Shown: piece after piece, positions 22,971-32,321 of the stretch | Layout: every line of letters starts with the position of its first letter | Numbering within the stretch: position 1 is the stretch's first letter | Assembly: GCA_021292105.1 (NCBI GenBank) | Contig: CM037860.1 | Span: forward strand, 12,356,698 to 12,420,697 | Length of the DNA stretch: 64,000 nucleotides | Direction of reading: 5' to 3' | From: Anadara kagoshimensis | Taxonomy: Eukaryota; Mollusca; Bivalvia; Arcoida; Arcidae | Notes under the pieces: model-generated | Database searches by the model: none | What the model was told of the DNA's origin: nothing | What the model saw: only the letters and a program-made list of their open reading frames with translations | Program-made: the position numbers and the translations under genes

Positions 22971-25900
22971 GTCTTGGATAGATTAATCATTATTGGAGGG
23001 CTGTGTATACTTTTGGTAAGTACAAAAATATCGTTTTATATCGCTGATTTCTATTTCTTTTTGACGCTCGAACAATAAACAATAAAAACATTTCAATTGA
23101 ATTGTTCTGGATATATTTGACGCCATATTTCATTGTTCATTTCATTCTCAATTTTGTTTAAACAGGTGGCAGGTGTAGCTAGCCAAACAGGTAGTGCTTA
23201 CTCTTCTTGAGCATCTGACCTCACTTTCCTGGTAGAAGTTCGTGTGTTTAACTTAAATTTGCCAACTCCATAATTTTGCTATTTGATTGTGGTTTGGACA
23301 TAAACTGGTATGCTTGTTTTTTATTGCTTTTACATTAACTTCATATACTAGTATACATATTGTCATGAACAAGATGACGGAAGTTCAAAGTTTCAGAAAT
23401 TATATAGAAATAATGACTATGTGTGCTGATTATATCATTATAATGAGACGTGTTATTATGGATATCATGTTAAAATAAGAACTTTGAGAGAAACCAGAGA
23501 TAATACACAACTTCCATTTCCAATACATGTGTTTTTTTCAATATCTTTAATTGATGTTGATGTTGCGATGATATAGAAAAACCTTTTTGACATAATTTGA
23601 GGTTTGAATTATGGAATTATTTATTGTGTAACTTTACAATTTCAGGTTGGGTTAACATGTCAGGCTCCAACACAAACAGGTAAGCTAGACATTTTATTCA
23701 CTTTGTCCATAAGATAAGAAAATATGATATTAAAGCAATGTAATAATTTTATAAACATATTAGAGTAACTGTCCAATCATAAAATTGATATCATTTGACT
23801 ATGGTATAAATATGGCTGAAATAGGGTTTTACATTTCTTATAACTTATAACTTTATTTCGATCATTTTGTTAATGAAAAATGAGTAAGTATTTACTTTAT
23901 GTACGTTGTTTCAGTTACTTTATTTTTGAGCATTGGGTCTCACTGGTTAAAGTTCAGGTGTTTAACATAATTTGTCAGCTTGTTTTTACTTTGCTTTGAA
24001 TTTGGTTTGGACATCAGCTGGTAAATTTTTTGTTTAAGTGGGTCAAAGAAAATAAATGTTCTGAATGGTTCAATGTATGTCGATAAAGTAGAGAACTAGT
24101 GTCAGTAATACCATTATAAACTATAAATTCGGTAAGCATCAAAATATTGATGGTTATCGTGGATATATTTGACGTCCAATACTTTTAGTTTCCTTTCATT
24201 CTTATTTTCGACTTTATACCTGCCATGATAGGTGTAGCTAGCTAAACAGGAGGATAGCACCTGGTCACACTTCTCTGGTGGGGAAGTTCACATGTTTAAC
24301 TTAATTTGAACAGTTTGTGATTGTGATTTGGACATGGATTGTTATGTTTGTTTTGGTTATTTATAGAATTAGTGCCAGTCATACATTTTTAATCAGTATA
24401 TGTTTTTACTTGCAGCAAGCTACATGTGTCTGATTGATGCTACAGACACCTCTTTGCTCCATGTAGATTTCACGTTAAACCCGAACAATGACACAGTGTC
24501 GGCTGTATATGGGTACAACACTAGTTCAGGTCAGACCCTTACTGACTGCTATACAAATCTTACCAGTAGTCTTCATCAGATCAGGATAACCATTAATACT
24601 ACAGATCACAGCCAAGTGTCACCAGAGGGATCGTGTGGATACACTGTAAGTCAATACTATACAAATATTACCAGTAGTCTTCATCTGGTCAGGATAACTA
24701 TAAACGCTACAGATCACAGTCAAGTGTCACCAGAGGGATCGTGTATCGAGGCGGTGGGTTGTATCAAGAATGAGAGGAGGTCTCGAGTGATGGGGGAAAC
24801 AAGAACACAACATCGATCTATTTAGGTTTTTTTCCTCATTGACCGTTCTTGGTGATATCACAATCTAAAAAGCAAAGTGAAAAAATAAATGTGAATAAAC
24901 ACATGAACTTCAGATTTAACCCTTTGCAGTTCGGCCAAATTTAGCAATAGGAAGAGACTTGACAAAATTCAATAACATGTTTTAAAGACCAAATAATGTC
25001 ACCATGTCACGCTTTCTAGGGTCAAATGTAAACATTTGATTATTTTAAAAAGGGAAATAGTGCAAATTTCAAACTGAAGAACTGCAAAGGGTTAAAGCTT
25101 ATATGACGGTTTTCTTCATCGTAATAACAATAGAATGTCAAGTTGAACTTATCCCTTCTGATTTCAGGTATCTTCTGGAACATATACTATAACAATGCAG
25201 AGTGAAGCTGTAAATGGGTTTGTTACAGACAGCGACTCAAGATACAGAATACAATGTAGTCTTAGTGGAAGTCTTGGTCATACTTTAACCAGTAGTACTT
25301 TGGCTATATTTGGGTAATACTATTTTCAAAGTACTTGTATAATATAGATCTGTCATATACAGTAAAACCTGTCTATAAAGGTCACCCAAAGAATCAGTAA
25401 AAGTGGCCTTTATGTACTTGTTAATATGAATGAAGAACAATTGGGGTACAATTCTACTCGTCTTTATATGCATATGACTTTTATATAAAGGTAAACTTTA
25501 AGGCAGGTTGGACTGTATCATTGTTGAATTTAATTATAGAATACATTCCAAAAACGGTATTTGTCATATATCATTTTTGGAATGGATTTTATGGTTAAAT
25601 ATTAAAAAGGTATATGACAAATCTAACATTTATGTACAGGAACAAACACCCTAGCACAATTCAAAATTGAGTTGTATATGATTTTGTAACGGGTATTGGT
25701 CTCCACACGATCACATCTATTTCAATTTTTAATTATGGTATAACAAATATAATATTCTCACTCTTAACCTCGAAAATGCTACCTTATATACCTGAATATC
25801 TTGTACACTGCCAAAATATGTTAGATTTTTAATTAAGGAAGTGTCATCTCAATCCATGTCCAAACCATAATCCCAAAGCAAAGTAAAAACTATGAAGTTG

Positions 25901-27767
25901 GCAAATTGGTTTAAACACGTGAACTTTCACCAGGGAAGTAAGGCCGGGTGCTTCGGAAATGATTGTTTCATATTGTATATGGTGTTCATTTTTTAAGGCT
26001 TCATAGTAAAAAAACACAAACAGAGAAATTCATGTCACAATCCTTAAACACAGTAAAACATTAAAAACTGACAAACTTTGTTAATAACTTCGACCAGCGA
26101 AGTGAGACCGGTTGTTCCAGAAGGGTAATCATAATTATATTATTTCATATTTGACATATGGTCCCTTTCAGTGATGTTACCGTAAAGAATCTAACCAGTG
26201 CAAACGGAGTTGGAACACTTGAAGTTTACAAGGCAACAGATTTAAGTCAACCCCTCCCGGTGTTCAATTTAGGAGATAAGGTTGTGATGAAATATACCTA
26301 CACATTCACAGATGTTGGAGGTACTTAGTAGAAAATTATAGTTGATTACATCACTGGTCTTCATTTCGTCATTATATCAAGTGTCAGTCCAAAGTCAGGG
26401 ACATTATGATAAGAGATATGTGTTTACGTTTATATTATTTTGTCATTATGTGCATTGTCCGTCCACACGTTTTTTTTACAACCAGCACTACATGTATATA
26501 ATTGTTATATTTTTCCATTTTCACCGTGGAAGGTTTCTGAAAAATTAAATCGCAGCGAAATATAGTCGTTATAATTTATGTGAGTAAAGCGTTTTAAATC
26601 ATAGATCGCGAAAATAAAACAAGCCAAAATCGATTATTGTCAAACAGCGAATTTTGGACACAGCGAAAATAAAGCATTATATAGCATACAGCGTAAAGTA
26701 TTTTTCAATTTTTGAGTTTGTTTTTAACTTTCTTAATTATGGATTTGTTACATGAATACATTGCTGGGAATCAATATAATGATTGAGTACAAAATACAGG
26801 GTTTATGATAATTCTTGCAGAATCCATTTACTAAATAGTGGCCAGCATTTTTGGTTCTGCTAAAACTTTCCAATAAATTTTTTTAATTTAACATGATTGT
26901 AAACGGGGTTCGCCAGTGCACCACGTAATAAACAATACCGTTTCTGCCGGATAGATATTTGAGATGGAATCGCTTCGGGTCGCGTTTTTCCTTAAAATGT
27001 CGTTACTCCGGGAAATTTCTACATACATGTTTACAAACGTTTTTCAAAACGTTCGACACAAACGTGAAGGGTTATTGATGACGTGGTAGACTGGCGCACT
27101 CCATTGACAATCTTCTTACTCTTTAAACTGATTACGCCTGGGGATTTGAATTGTTTCTCTTGTCATAATCAAGATAAACCTCACGACTGAAAGTAAACTG
27201 AGAAAAAGATATAACGGCTTATTTATTTTTGTTACAGTAAACATGAGTATTATTGGTGCAAGAATAATGAACGTGATCGTGTCACCCTCGGATTCATTTT
27301 CACCAATAACGAGAACATTGATTGATGGTAATGGGTGAGTGTTTGTAAAACAAATTTCAAATCAAATCAATGCAGGATCTGCATACTCACCATCATAAAA
27401 CTTGAAGTCATCCGCAAGATTGTGATATGTTGATTGATTGAATGGGGCTTAACATCCCAGCCAAGAATATCTCACTTATATTGAAACTTCGCCAGCTATA
27501 GATGATTTTTGGCAAAAACTTTTTACCTTTACAATTTGCTCAGGTAAAGTACGGGGAGGGGGGGGGGTTCGGGTTCTTTAAAGTGCATGCTGCGCCTGTC
27601 GTGACACGGGGCATCGGTTTTTAAGGTCTCTTCCGAAGGATTCCGTGACCAACATATTTGAATGCCGAGTGCTTAGCGAAGTAACTATTTTTTCAAAACT
27701 CGGTAAGACTCCGGTCTGATATCGAAACCACGACCTCCCACATACTGATTAAGAACAAAATAAAGGC

Positions 27768-27802
<35 letters not shown>

Positions 27803-28892
27803 ATCTTTCTATACATGTTTTCCGCTTCCTTTATTTTCCATTTAGGTGCCCCATGCAGTATCCGGAAGATGTTTTAGAGCTAACAACAGCTTTTAACACA
27901 ACTTCAAATGGTTCATCTCCCTTCGAAGCATTTTCTTCTGAATTCGTAATAGCCAGATTTAAAGACTACAATGAGCTGAATTTTGCGATACAACTTCAGT
28001 ACTGCCGGACTATTGAACCGAAGTGTTTTACGGTGAGATTCATAACTTCATGAGGTTCCTTTCGGCAAACATACATGCTTATAAGGAGTACAGGTAGTTT
28101 AACACTAAGGCAACTAACGGCGTCAAAACGACAGCTAATTTTATATAATCTCGACCATTCGTTCAATATACATGTATCTCGACAACTTTTTGCACTGCGG
28201 CCTTTTCCGACATCTCGACAGTTTGTTTTAGCCTCTAGCTATCATTTCTTTCGACAGCCGAGGTTCCACTCCTTTTGTTAGCGCAGTGTAAAACTAAAAC
28301 GTTCGACAGGTCTGTATTGTTGATTGACATGTTTTTCTTTTGTCATGCAATATGGTTGACTCCTTTTATATTGTGCAAAGCATTTTTGTCCATTTAAACG
28401 AGGGAATATTTTAGTCTGTTTATTGTTCACCACCGTCTTGATGCAAACTATTCAACCTATTTGTTATATTTTAGTGTTTACGGACTTGTTTTGTAACTAT
28501 TTATCTGGTATAACAATAGTTTCACAAAGGCACGGTTAAAAATCTATAGAGAATATTGTCAAACATAAAACCCATGCATGGTTGTTCATATAAATTAAAT
28601 GCAACACATACAACGGACGTCCTTGGTTTTAAATGCCTCCTTTCTATAATATTTTCAGAATATGTGTATAGAAAATAAAAGAAAAAAGAGAGAACTTGAA
28701 GAACCAGAAATTTACATTTTAACGACCAAAATTACAATCAAATCTCCTGAAGAAAACGATACACAAAATGATTCTAAATGTAAGTACTGTACCTAACCTA
28801 ACGATGGAGAGAGAGAGAGAGAGAGAGAGAGGAGGGGGTGCACAAAATGATTCTAAATGTAAGTACTGTAATGTAAAAACGAAACCATGTAG

Positions 28893-28950
<58 letters not shown>

Positions 28951-30273
28951 GCCTTTTGTGTTATTTAAGAAAGTGTTTAAAGCTCTCGCATTTACAGCTT
29001 TCAGGGTTAATCTATCCGCTCGGGCATACGAATAAAGCTCTATAGGCTAAGGCGCAAAGACTAAAGTTTCTGAGAGCTCTTTTTTTACAAAGACAGTCAT
29101 CAAAATCGATTGATTATATCTTTTTAAAGAAGCAAAATTCATGTCTGAATATTTGAGTGATACGTATCTTCTCTCGTCATAGGTTATGAAATTTCTATGC
29201 ATTATTAAAAATGGGGCATATTGACGCATAGAGCTCACGTGATAGATAGTTCTATACGACGGACGCTATAGAAATGCAAGGCAATGCTTATCCTGGCATT
29301 TAAAATGTGACTAAGTATGCATCTAATTTGTTTAGAGTGCAAACATGAAAGACGAAGGCGAATATTATTTTATCTAGTATGTTAGTATTGCTTAAATTAT
29401 ACTACAATACGTGTACTTATTTAAGGACACTTAGGTTATAAAATTCACTTATCTTGAAATATTTAGTATATATTAGTTTTGAAAATGCACATACAAAATA
29501 GGTATATCATTTTAAGATTATAAAAAAATATTAGATTGGTTGCTTACCGTTTGAAATTTCCTAACAGAATGTATTAGATAGTGTTCAAATTGTAATCGCA
29601 ATCTGGTCTGTCATGTGCTACTGTTAATTGTTTTATAAAATAGTGTATGCAAAAGTATTACATGTCAATACACTTTCATCTGCTTCATTATTTTATCAAA
29701 AGAAGCATATTGCAGACGATTCAGTTTCTTATATAAATGTGTGTTTTTGTATGAATTAAATACCATGGAATATATAGGCTTACTGATCAGAGTGTTCAAA
29801 TAGTTTTATAGCCGTCATTACAATATTGTAGATAAGTACGTTTTTGTATCCAAAATTACCCTGGGTATATTTGACGTCCGATATTTCCATGTTGCTTTTA
29901 TACTGAATTTTGATTACACACATGGCGGCTGAGCTAGCTAAACAGGAGGTACTTACCCTTCCGGAGCACCTGGTGGAAGTTTATGTGTCAGTTTTAATGT
30001 TGTTACTTCGCTGTGGATAGTGATTTTGGCATGGATTGGTATGGGTGTTTTTATTCTATGCTTTCCATTTCAGCTTCAGATCCTCATTTCAATAATGAAG
30101 TCATCATCTACATATCTACGGCGGTTGTATTCTTTGTTTTAATGATGATTTTAACCTGTGTCTTATGTTGTGTATGTAGTATATGGCGAAGAAAAAAGAA
30201 GGAACATAAGAAAAAAGAGAACATAACACGAAAAACGGACAGCGATTTATCCTGGAGTTATTTCAAATCTTAG
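22971..30273 (+). CDS. Zona pellucida (ZP) domain type I membrane protein, nine exons
   Basis: ZP modules polymerise into extracellular matrices. Exons: 22971-23015, 23646-23679, 24416-24645, 25168-25313, 26172-26320, 27238-27334, 27846-28032, 28659-28779, 30074-30273; every border is AG/GT and every phase agrees, giving 402 residues to the TAG. The start methionine must be in an unseen upstream exon, because TAG directly precedes 22971 in frame. Order: hydrophobic signal core LIIIGGLCILLVGL; ZP-N cysteines in SYMCLID, TDCYTN, GSCGYT and IQCSLSG; ZP-C cysteines in GCPMQYP, LQYCRT, PKCFT and NMCIEN, with EFVIARFKDYNELNFAIQL between; a furin-like site KRKKR before ELEE; an acidic linker; a transmembrane helix (IIYISTAVVFFVLMMIL) with a CVLCCVC end; and a basic cytoplasmic tail ending SWSYFKS. 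Many N-x-S/T sites. The family fit is strong; the ligand or tissue role (egg coat, cuticle, sensory matrix) is unknown. Confidence 0.9.
23106..23320 (+). repeat. Dispersed module R1
   Basis: GGATATATTTGACGCCATAT, GTAGCTAGCCAAACAGG, AGAAGTTCGTGTGTTTAACT and a short tail. It lies in the first visible intron of the ZP gene. Confidence 0.78.
23925..24040 (+). repeat. Dispersed module R1, 3' part
   Basis: GGTCTCACTGGTTAAAGTTC, GTGTTTAACATAATTTGTC and TTTGGACATCAGCTGG. Confidence 0.65.
24170..24365 (+). repeat. Dispersed module R1
   Basis: GTGGATATATTTGACGTCC at the head, GTAGCTAGCTAAACAGGAGG, and the tail GGACATGGATTGTTATGTTT, ending about 50 bases before the acceptor of the 24416 exon. Confidence 0.78.
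24530..24755 (+). repeat. Tandem partial exon duplication in the ZP gene
   Basis: Copy 1 (about 24540-24635) encodes DCYTNLTSSLHQIRI through SPEGSC and leads into the donor at 24646. Copy 2 (about 24652-24752), inside the following intron, repeats YTNITSSLHLVRI through SPEGSC, but the following GGATACACTGTAAGT donor is replaced by ATCGAGGCGGTGGGT. The extra copy stays open and is followed by a stop at 24823-24825. Confidence 0.9.
25358..25517. mobile_element. MITE with TACAGTAAAACCTG-like termini
   Basis: Left end TACAGTAAAACCTGTCTATA; the right end read inward is TACAGTCCAACCTGCCTTAA. It has internal short AT hairpins and no coding capacity. It lies in a ZP-gene intron. A Tc1/mariner-like origin is likely from the TA border, but unproven. 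Confidence 0.7.
25540..25625. repeat. Small palindrome around a TATTTGTCATAT word
   Basis: GGTATTTGTCATATATC at the left and GGTATATGACAAATC at the right, inverse to each other. A similar unit lies at 37010. Confidence 0.55.
25850..26130 (-). repeat. Two minus-strand R1 fragments
   Basis: First 25850-25960 (minus-strand GTTCACGTGTTTAAACCAAT, with GGACATGGATTGAG at its end), then a weaker one at about 26000-26130 (GGTCTCACTTCGCTGGTC). Both lie in the intron before the 26172 exon. Confidence 0.65.
26905..27102. mobile_element. MITE, family M2, well preserved
   Basis: Left end GGGGTTCGCCAGTGCACCAC; the right end read inward is GGAGTGCGCCAGTCTACCAC. That gives about 22-bp inverted termini around a 198-bp unit. 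Internal blocks ACAAACGTTTTTCAAAACGT and CGTTTTTCCTTAAAATG. It lies in a ZP-gene intron. Confidence 0.8.
27432..27755 (-). mobile_element. tRNA-derived SINE, family S1
   Basis: On the minus strand the tRNA-like head is decayed (GGTCGTGGTTTCGATATC as B box) and the body runs through CGGAAGAGACCTTAAAAACC, CCGTGTCACGACAGGCGCAG and TATAGCTGGCGAAGTTTCA to GGGATGTTAAGCCCC. A poly-G run (about 27554-27566) interrupts it. It lies in a ZP-gene intron. Confidence 0.85.
27768..27803. repeat. (ATG)n microsatellite
   Basis: About 11 ATG/TGA units, some 40 bases ahead of the acceptor for the 27846 exon. Confidence 0.95.
28088..28318. mobile_element. Foldback element, family F1
   Basis: Left arm ACAGGTAGTTTAACACTAAG; right arm GTTAGCGCAGTGTAAAACTA then CGTTCGACAGGTCTGTA. 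Several internal CTCGACA and CGACAG words. It lies in the ZP-gene intron between the 27846 and 28659 exons. Confidence 0.75.
28762..28870 (+). repeat. Duplicated splice donor flanking (GA)n
   Basis: The stretch ACACAAAATGATTCTAAATG followed by TAAGTACTGTA occurs at the end of the 28659 exon (donor at 28780) and again about 80 bp downstream, separated by a (GA)n tract. Both copies keep the donor. Reading through the first donor gives KCKYCT then stop. Confidence 0.9.
28893..28948. repeat. (GA)n microsatellite
   Basis: About 27 GA units with one interruption. Together with the tract at 28805-28830 it makes an artificial Glu-Arg frame. Confidence 0.95.
28955..29865. other. ZP-gene intron, AT-rich, nothing recognised
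   Basis: Part of the last, 1.3-kb intron of the ZP gene. No coding signal or clear repeat. Confidence 0.4.
29866..30062 (+). repeat. Dispersed module R1, good copy next to the last ZP exon
   Basis: CTGGGTATATTTGACGTCCG, GAGCTAGCTAAACAGGAGGT, CTTACCCTTCCGGAGCACC, and the tail GGCATGGATTGGTATGGGTG, ending about 10 bases before the acceptor at 30072-30073. Confidence 0.85.
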
Positions 30274-30419
30274 AAGCTCATTTATGAATGTAGCCATTGA
30301 TAATATTTGTCTCATCAATGCCTTTGATGTCTTTATGCATTTGATAGCTTCCACGGTCCATATCACTCGCAGTACAAGTTTTCGTTTTTGTCAATTAAAT
30401 TCAAATACGAATTAATACA

Positions 30420-30488
30420 CAGCACCCGGTCTCACTTTCATGTTCGAGGTTTGCATGCTTAAACTTTGCTTTGGAATTATGGCTTTGA

Positions 30489-30495
<7 letters not shown>
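30420..30495 (+). repeat. Dispersed module R1, fragment
   Basis: AGCACCCGGTCTCACTTTCA and TTTGCTTTGGAATTATGG only. It sits in the ZP-gene 3' flank. Confidence 0.65.
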
Positions 30496-30521
<26 letters not shown>

Positions 30522-30527
30522 TGATGA

Positions 30528-30567
<40 letters not shown>
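30496..30567. repeat. (ATG)n-(TA)n compound microsatellite
   Basis: About 12 ATG units followed by about 18 TA units. Confidence 0.95.
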
Positions 30568-30570
<3 letters not shown>

Positions 30571-31018
30571 AATGTTTTTGTAACATCTGTCAGTCATGTT
30601 CACGTATATACTAAAATTCCTGGATTTCAATAACAGTTGGGTAGAGGAAACTTAAACACACGACACTTTGTCGGAAATATATAATTTGTTCCTTGCATTG
30701 CGTCAGAAACTACAATTATTACACGCAAGCAAAATTGTGTGTGGTTGTGAGCTCGCTCGCTTATATCTTGTTCTGCCTTGTTTGGTGTTATTGCTTCATT
30801 CGATTTTCAGCTACAAATAATAATATATAATTGTCTCTCTTACCTAACTGTAACCAATTACAGATTTAATTCAAAGCTAAAGAAATGTTTTTATTTTATT
30901 TTTATTATGATATAGTAATCCTTTAACATAAGGACTGTGTTCTTTATATAAAGAATAAAACAATTTGTCTTGTTTTTTTTTATGCCTTGGATAATAATTC
31001 TGTATCTATATTATACCC

Positions 31019-31069
31019 CTCTCTCTCTATCTCTCTCTCTCTCTTTGTGTCTCTCTGTCTCTCTCTCTA
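31019..31069. repeat. (CT)n microsatellite
   Basis: CT repeats with a few interruptions, immediately ahead of a SINE. Confidence 0.9.
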
Positions 31070-31072
31070 TGA

Positions 31073-31411
31073 GAACCACTATGGTAGCTCTGTCGATAGA
31101 GTGCTCGCTTCGTATGTGGTAGGTCGTGAGTTCGAATCCCGGCCGATGTCTGACCAAGACTTAAAAAAGGTATGTGGTGACTGTTCTTTCGCCAAACATG
31201 CGACAAGTCTAAATGAAAGTCACAGAACCTTCGGAAGAGACCTCGAAAACTGATGATGTTCCTTGTCACGACAGGCGCGGCACGTTAAAGAACCCTCCCT
31301 GTACATTGCCCTAAGCCCACTGCAAAGGTAAAAATTTCTGTCACTTCATCTGTAGTAGGTGGCGTTTCGATATGAAATAAGTGAAATAGTCGACGGACGT
31401 AAAACCACCAC
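31073..31411 (+). mobile_element. tRNA-derived SINE, family S1, best full-length copy
   Basis: A box GGTAGCTCTGTCGATAGAGT, B box GAGTTCGAATCCC. Then a body with CCAAGACTTAAAAAAGG, GAAAGTCACAGAACCTTCGG, TTGTCACGACAGGCGCGGCA and CGTTAAAGAACCCTCCCTGT. The 3' end has GGTGGCGTTTCGATAT and CGGACGTAAAACCACC. It runs to a C-rich and CT microsatellite tail at 31411-31435. The sequence is close to intact and so probably a younger copy. Confidence 0.92.
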
Positions 31412-31539
31412 CCCCCCCTCTCTCTCTCTCTCTTTTTAGATCACTACCAGGAATATCTTATTCAGCGACATTTTCATTATTATAATAATATTGCTGATAA
31501 GTATGGCGTTTCTGTATCTAATATTATCGTTGGATACGT

Positions 31540-31765
31540 TAGACGTACGTTAATCCCATGTTACTTTCATTCCCACAAGTGATAAACAGGACTTACCTTC
31601 TGGAACAACCGGCTTTATTTCCCTGATGGCAGTTCGCGTATTTGACTTCATTTGCCAGTTTTTAAAGTTTTTACCGAGTTTGCTTTTTTAGATTTTCAAT
31701 TTGAACATGTTTCACACTACTCGAAGTTACCCATAAACCGGTATGTTTGTTTTTTATTTAAATGA
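31540..31765 (+). repeat. Dispersed module R1, diverged
   Basis: Head GTTGGATACGTTAGACGT, CTTACCTTCTGGAACAACCG, GGCAGTTCGCGTATTTGACT and a tail with CCGGTATGTTTGTTT. Confidence 0.65.
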
Positions 31766-31769
31766 TTAT

Positions 31770-32320
31770 AATGGACATACATAAACATTTAGGTCGTACT
31801 GGTAGCAAACCTAACACCAACAACACACCGAAATGATGATATATGTCTTATGATAAACATTTATATTAGCAAACGCCAGGCAAAATTACTAAACGACGAA
31901 TAATATTTAACAATCAAATTTGTTTACCCAGACAAGCCCTTTACTTTACTGTTCTGTATATGATCTGAAAGTGAAAAAAGTAACGCCCAATCAAAATAAT
32001 TAATTTATTATTACTAAAATTCTTAAATGTTGTCAATAAATTTAAAAAAATACACAACGAAAGCAAAATAATTATCATTGATATTAGTATTTTAACAACA
32101 AAAATAAAAACGTTATTTCTAGATAAATTAGTAACCGTTCCTTTATAATATTGTGAAACCAATACATATTTTCTATTCATATTACCGCGTGGCTATTTAT
32201 TTCTTTGTTTTTATTATTTATAAATTCGAACAAACTGTTCGTAACCTACTTATAAAATCACTAAAATATGAATAAGAATAAGTTATATTCTTTAAAAAAA
32301 ACTCCACGGATTTAGCGTTA
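31770..32320. other. 3' flank of the GIMAP gene
   Basis: AT-rich. On the minus strand TTTATT words near 32196-32215 give candidate AATAAA polyadenylation signals about 110-125 bases after the stop of the GTPase gene. Confidence 0.35.
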
Positions 32321-32321
32321 T

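Noticed and set aside
23165-23191. A possible mini-exon GTGGCAGGTGTAGCTAGCC bounded by AG and GT
   Set aside because: This is the conserved CTAGCTAAACAGGAGGT block of repeat R1, present in many intergenic copies.
24400-24825. A 141-residue open frame as a single exon
   Set aside because: The strong donor at 24646 and the phase match to the 25168 exon show that the exon ends at 24645; the rest is a duplicated intronic copy.
30401-30630. Frames with poly-His and Tyr-Ile runs
   Set aside because: They are translations of the compound (ATG)n-(TA)n microsatellite.
31073-31150. Functional tRNA genes at the tRNA-like heads
   Set aside because: A and B boxes are present, but the acceptor and anticodon stems do not pair, and each is fused to a conserved SINE body.
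31027-31269. 80-residue and 88-residue frames over this segment
   Set aside because: They are translations of a (CT)n tract and a SINE.
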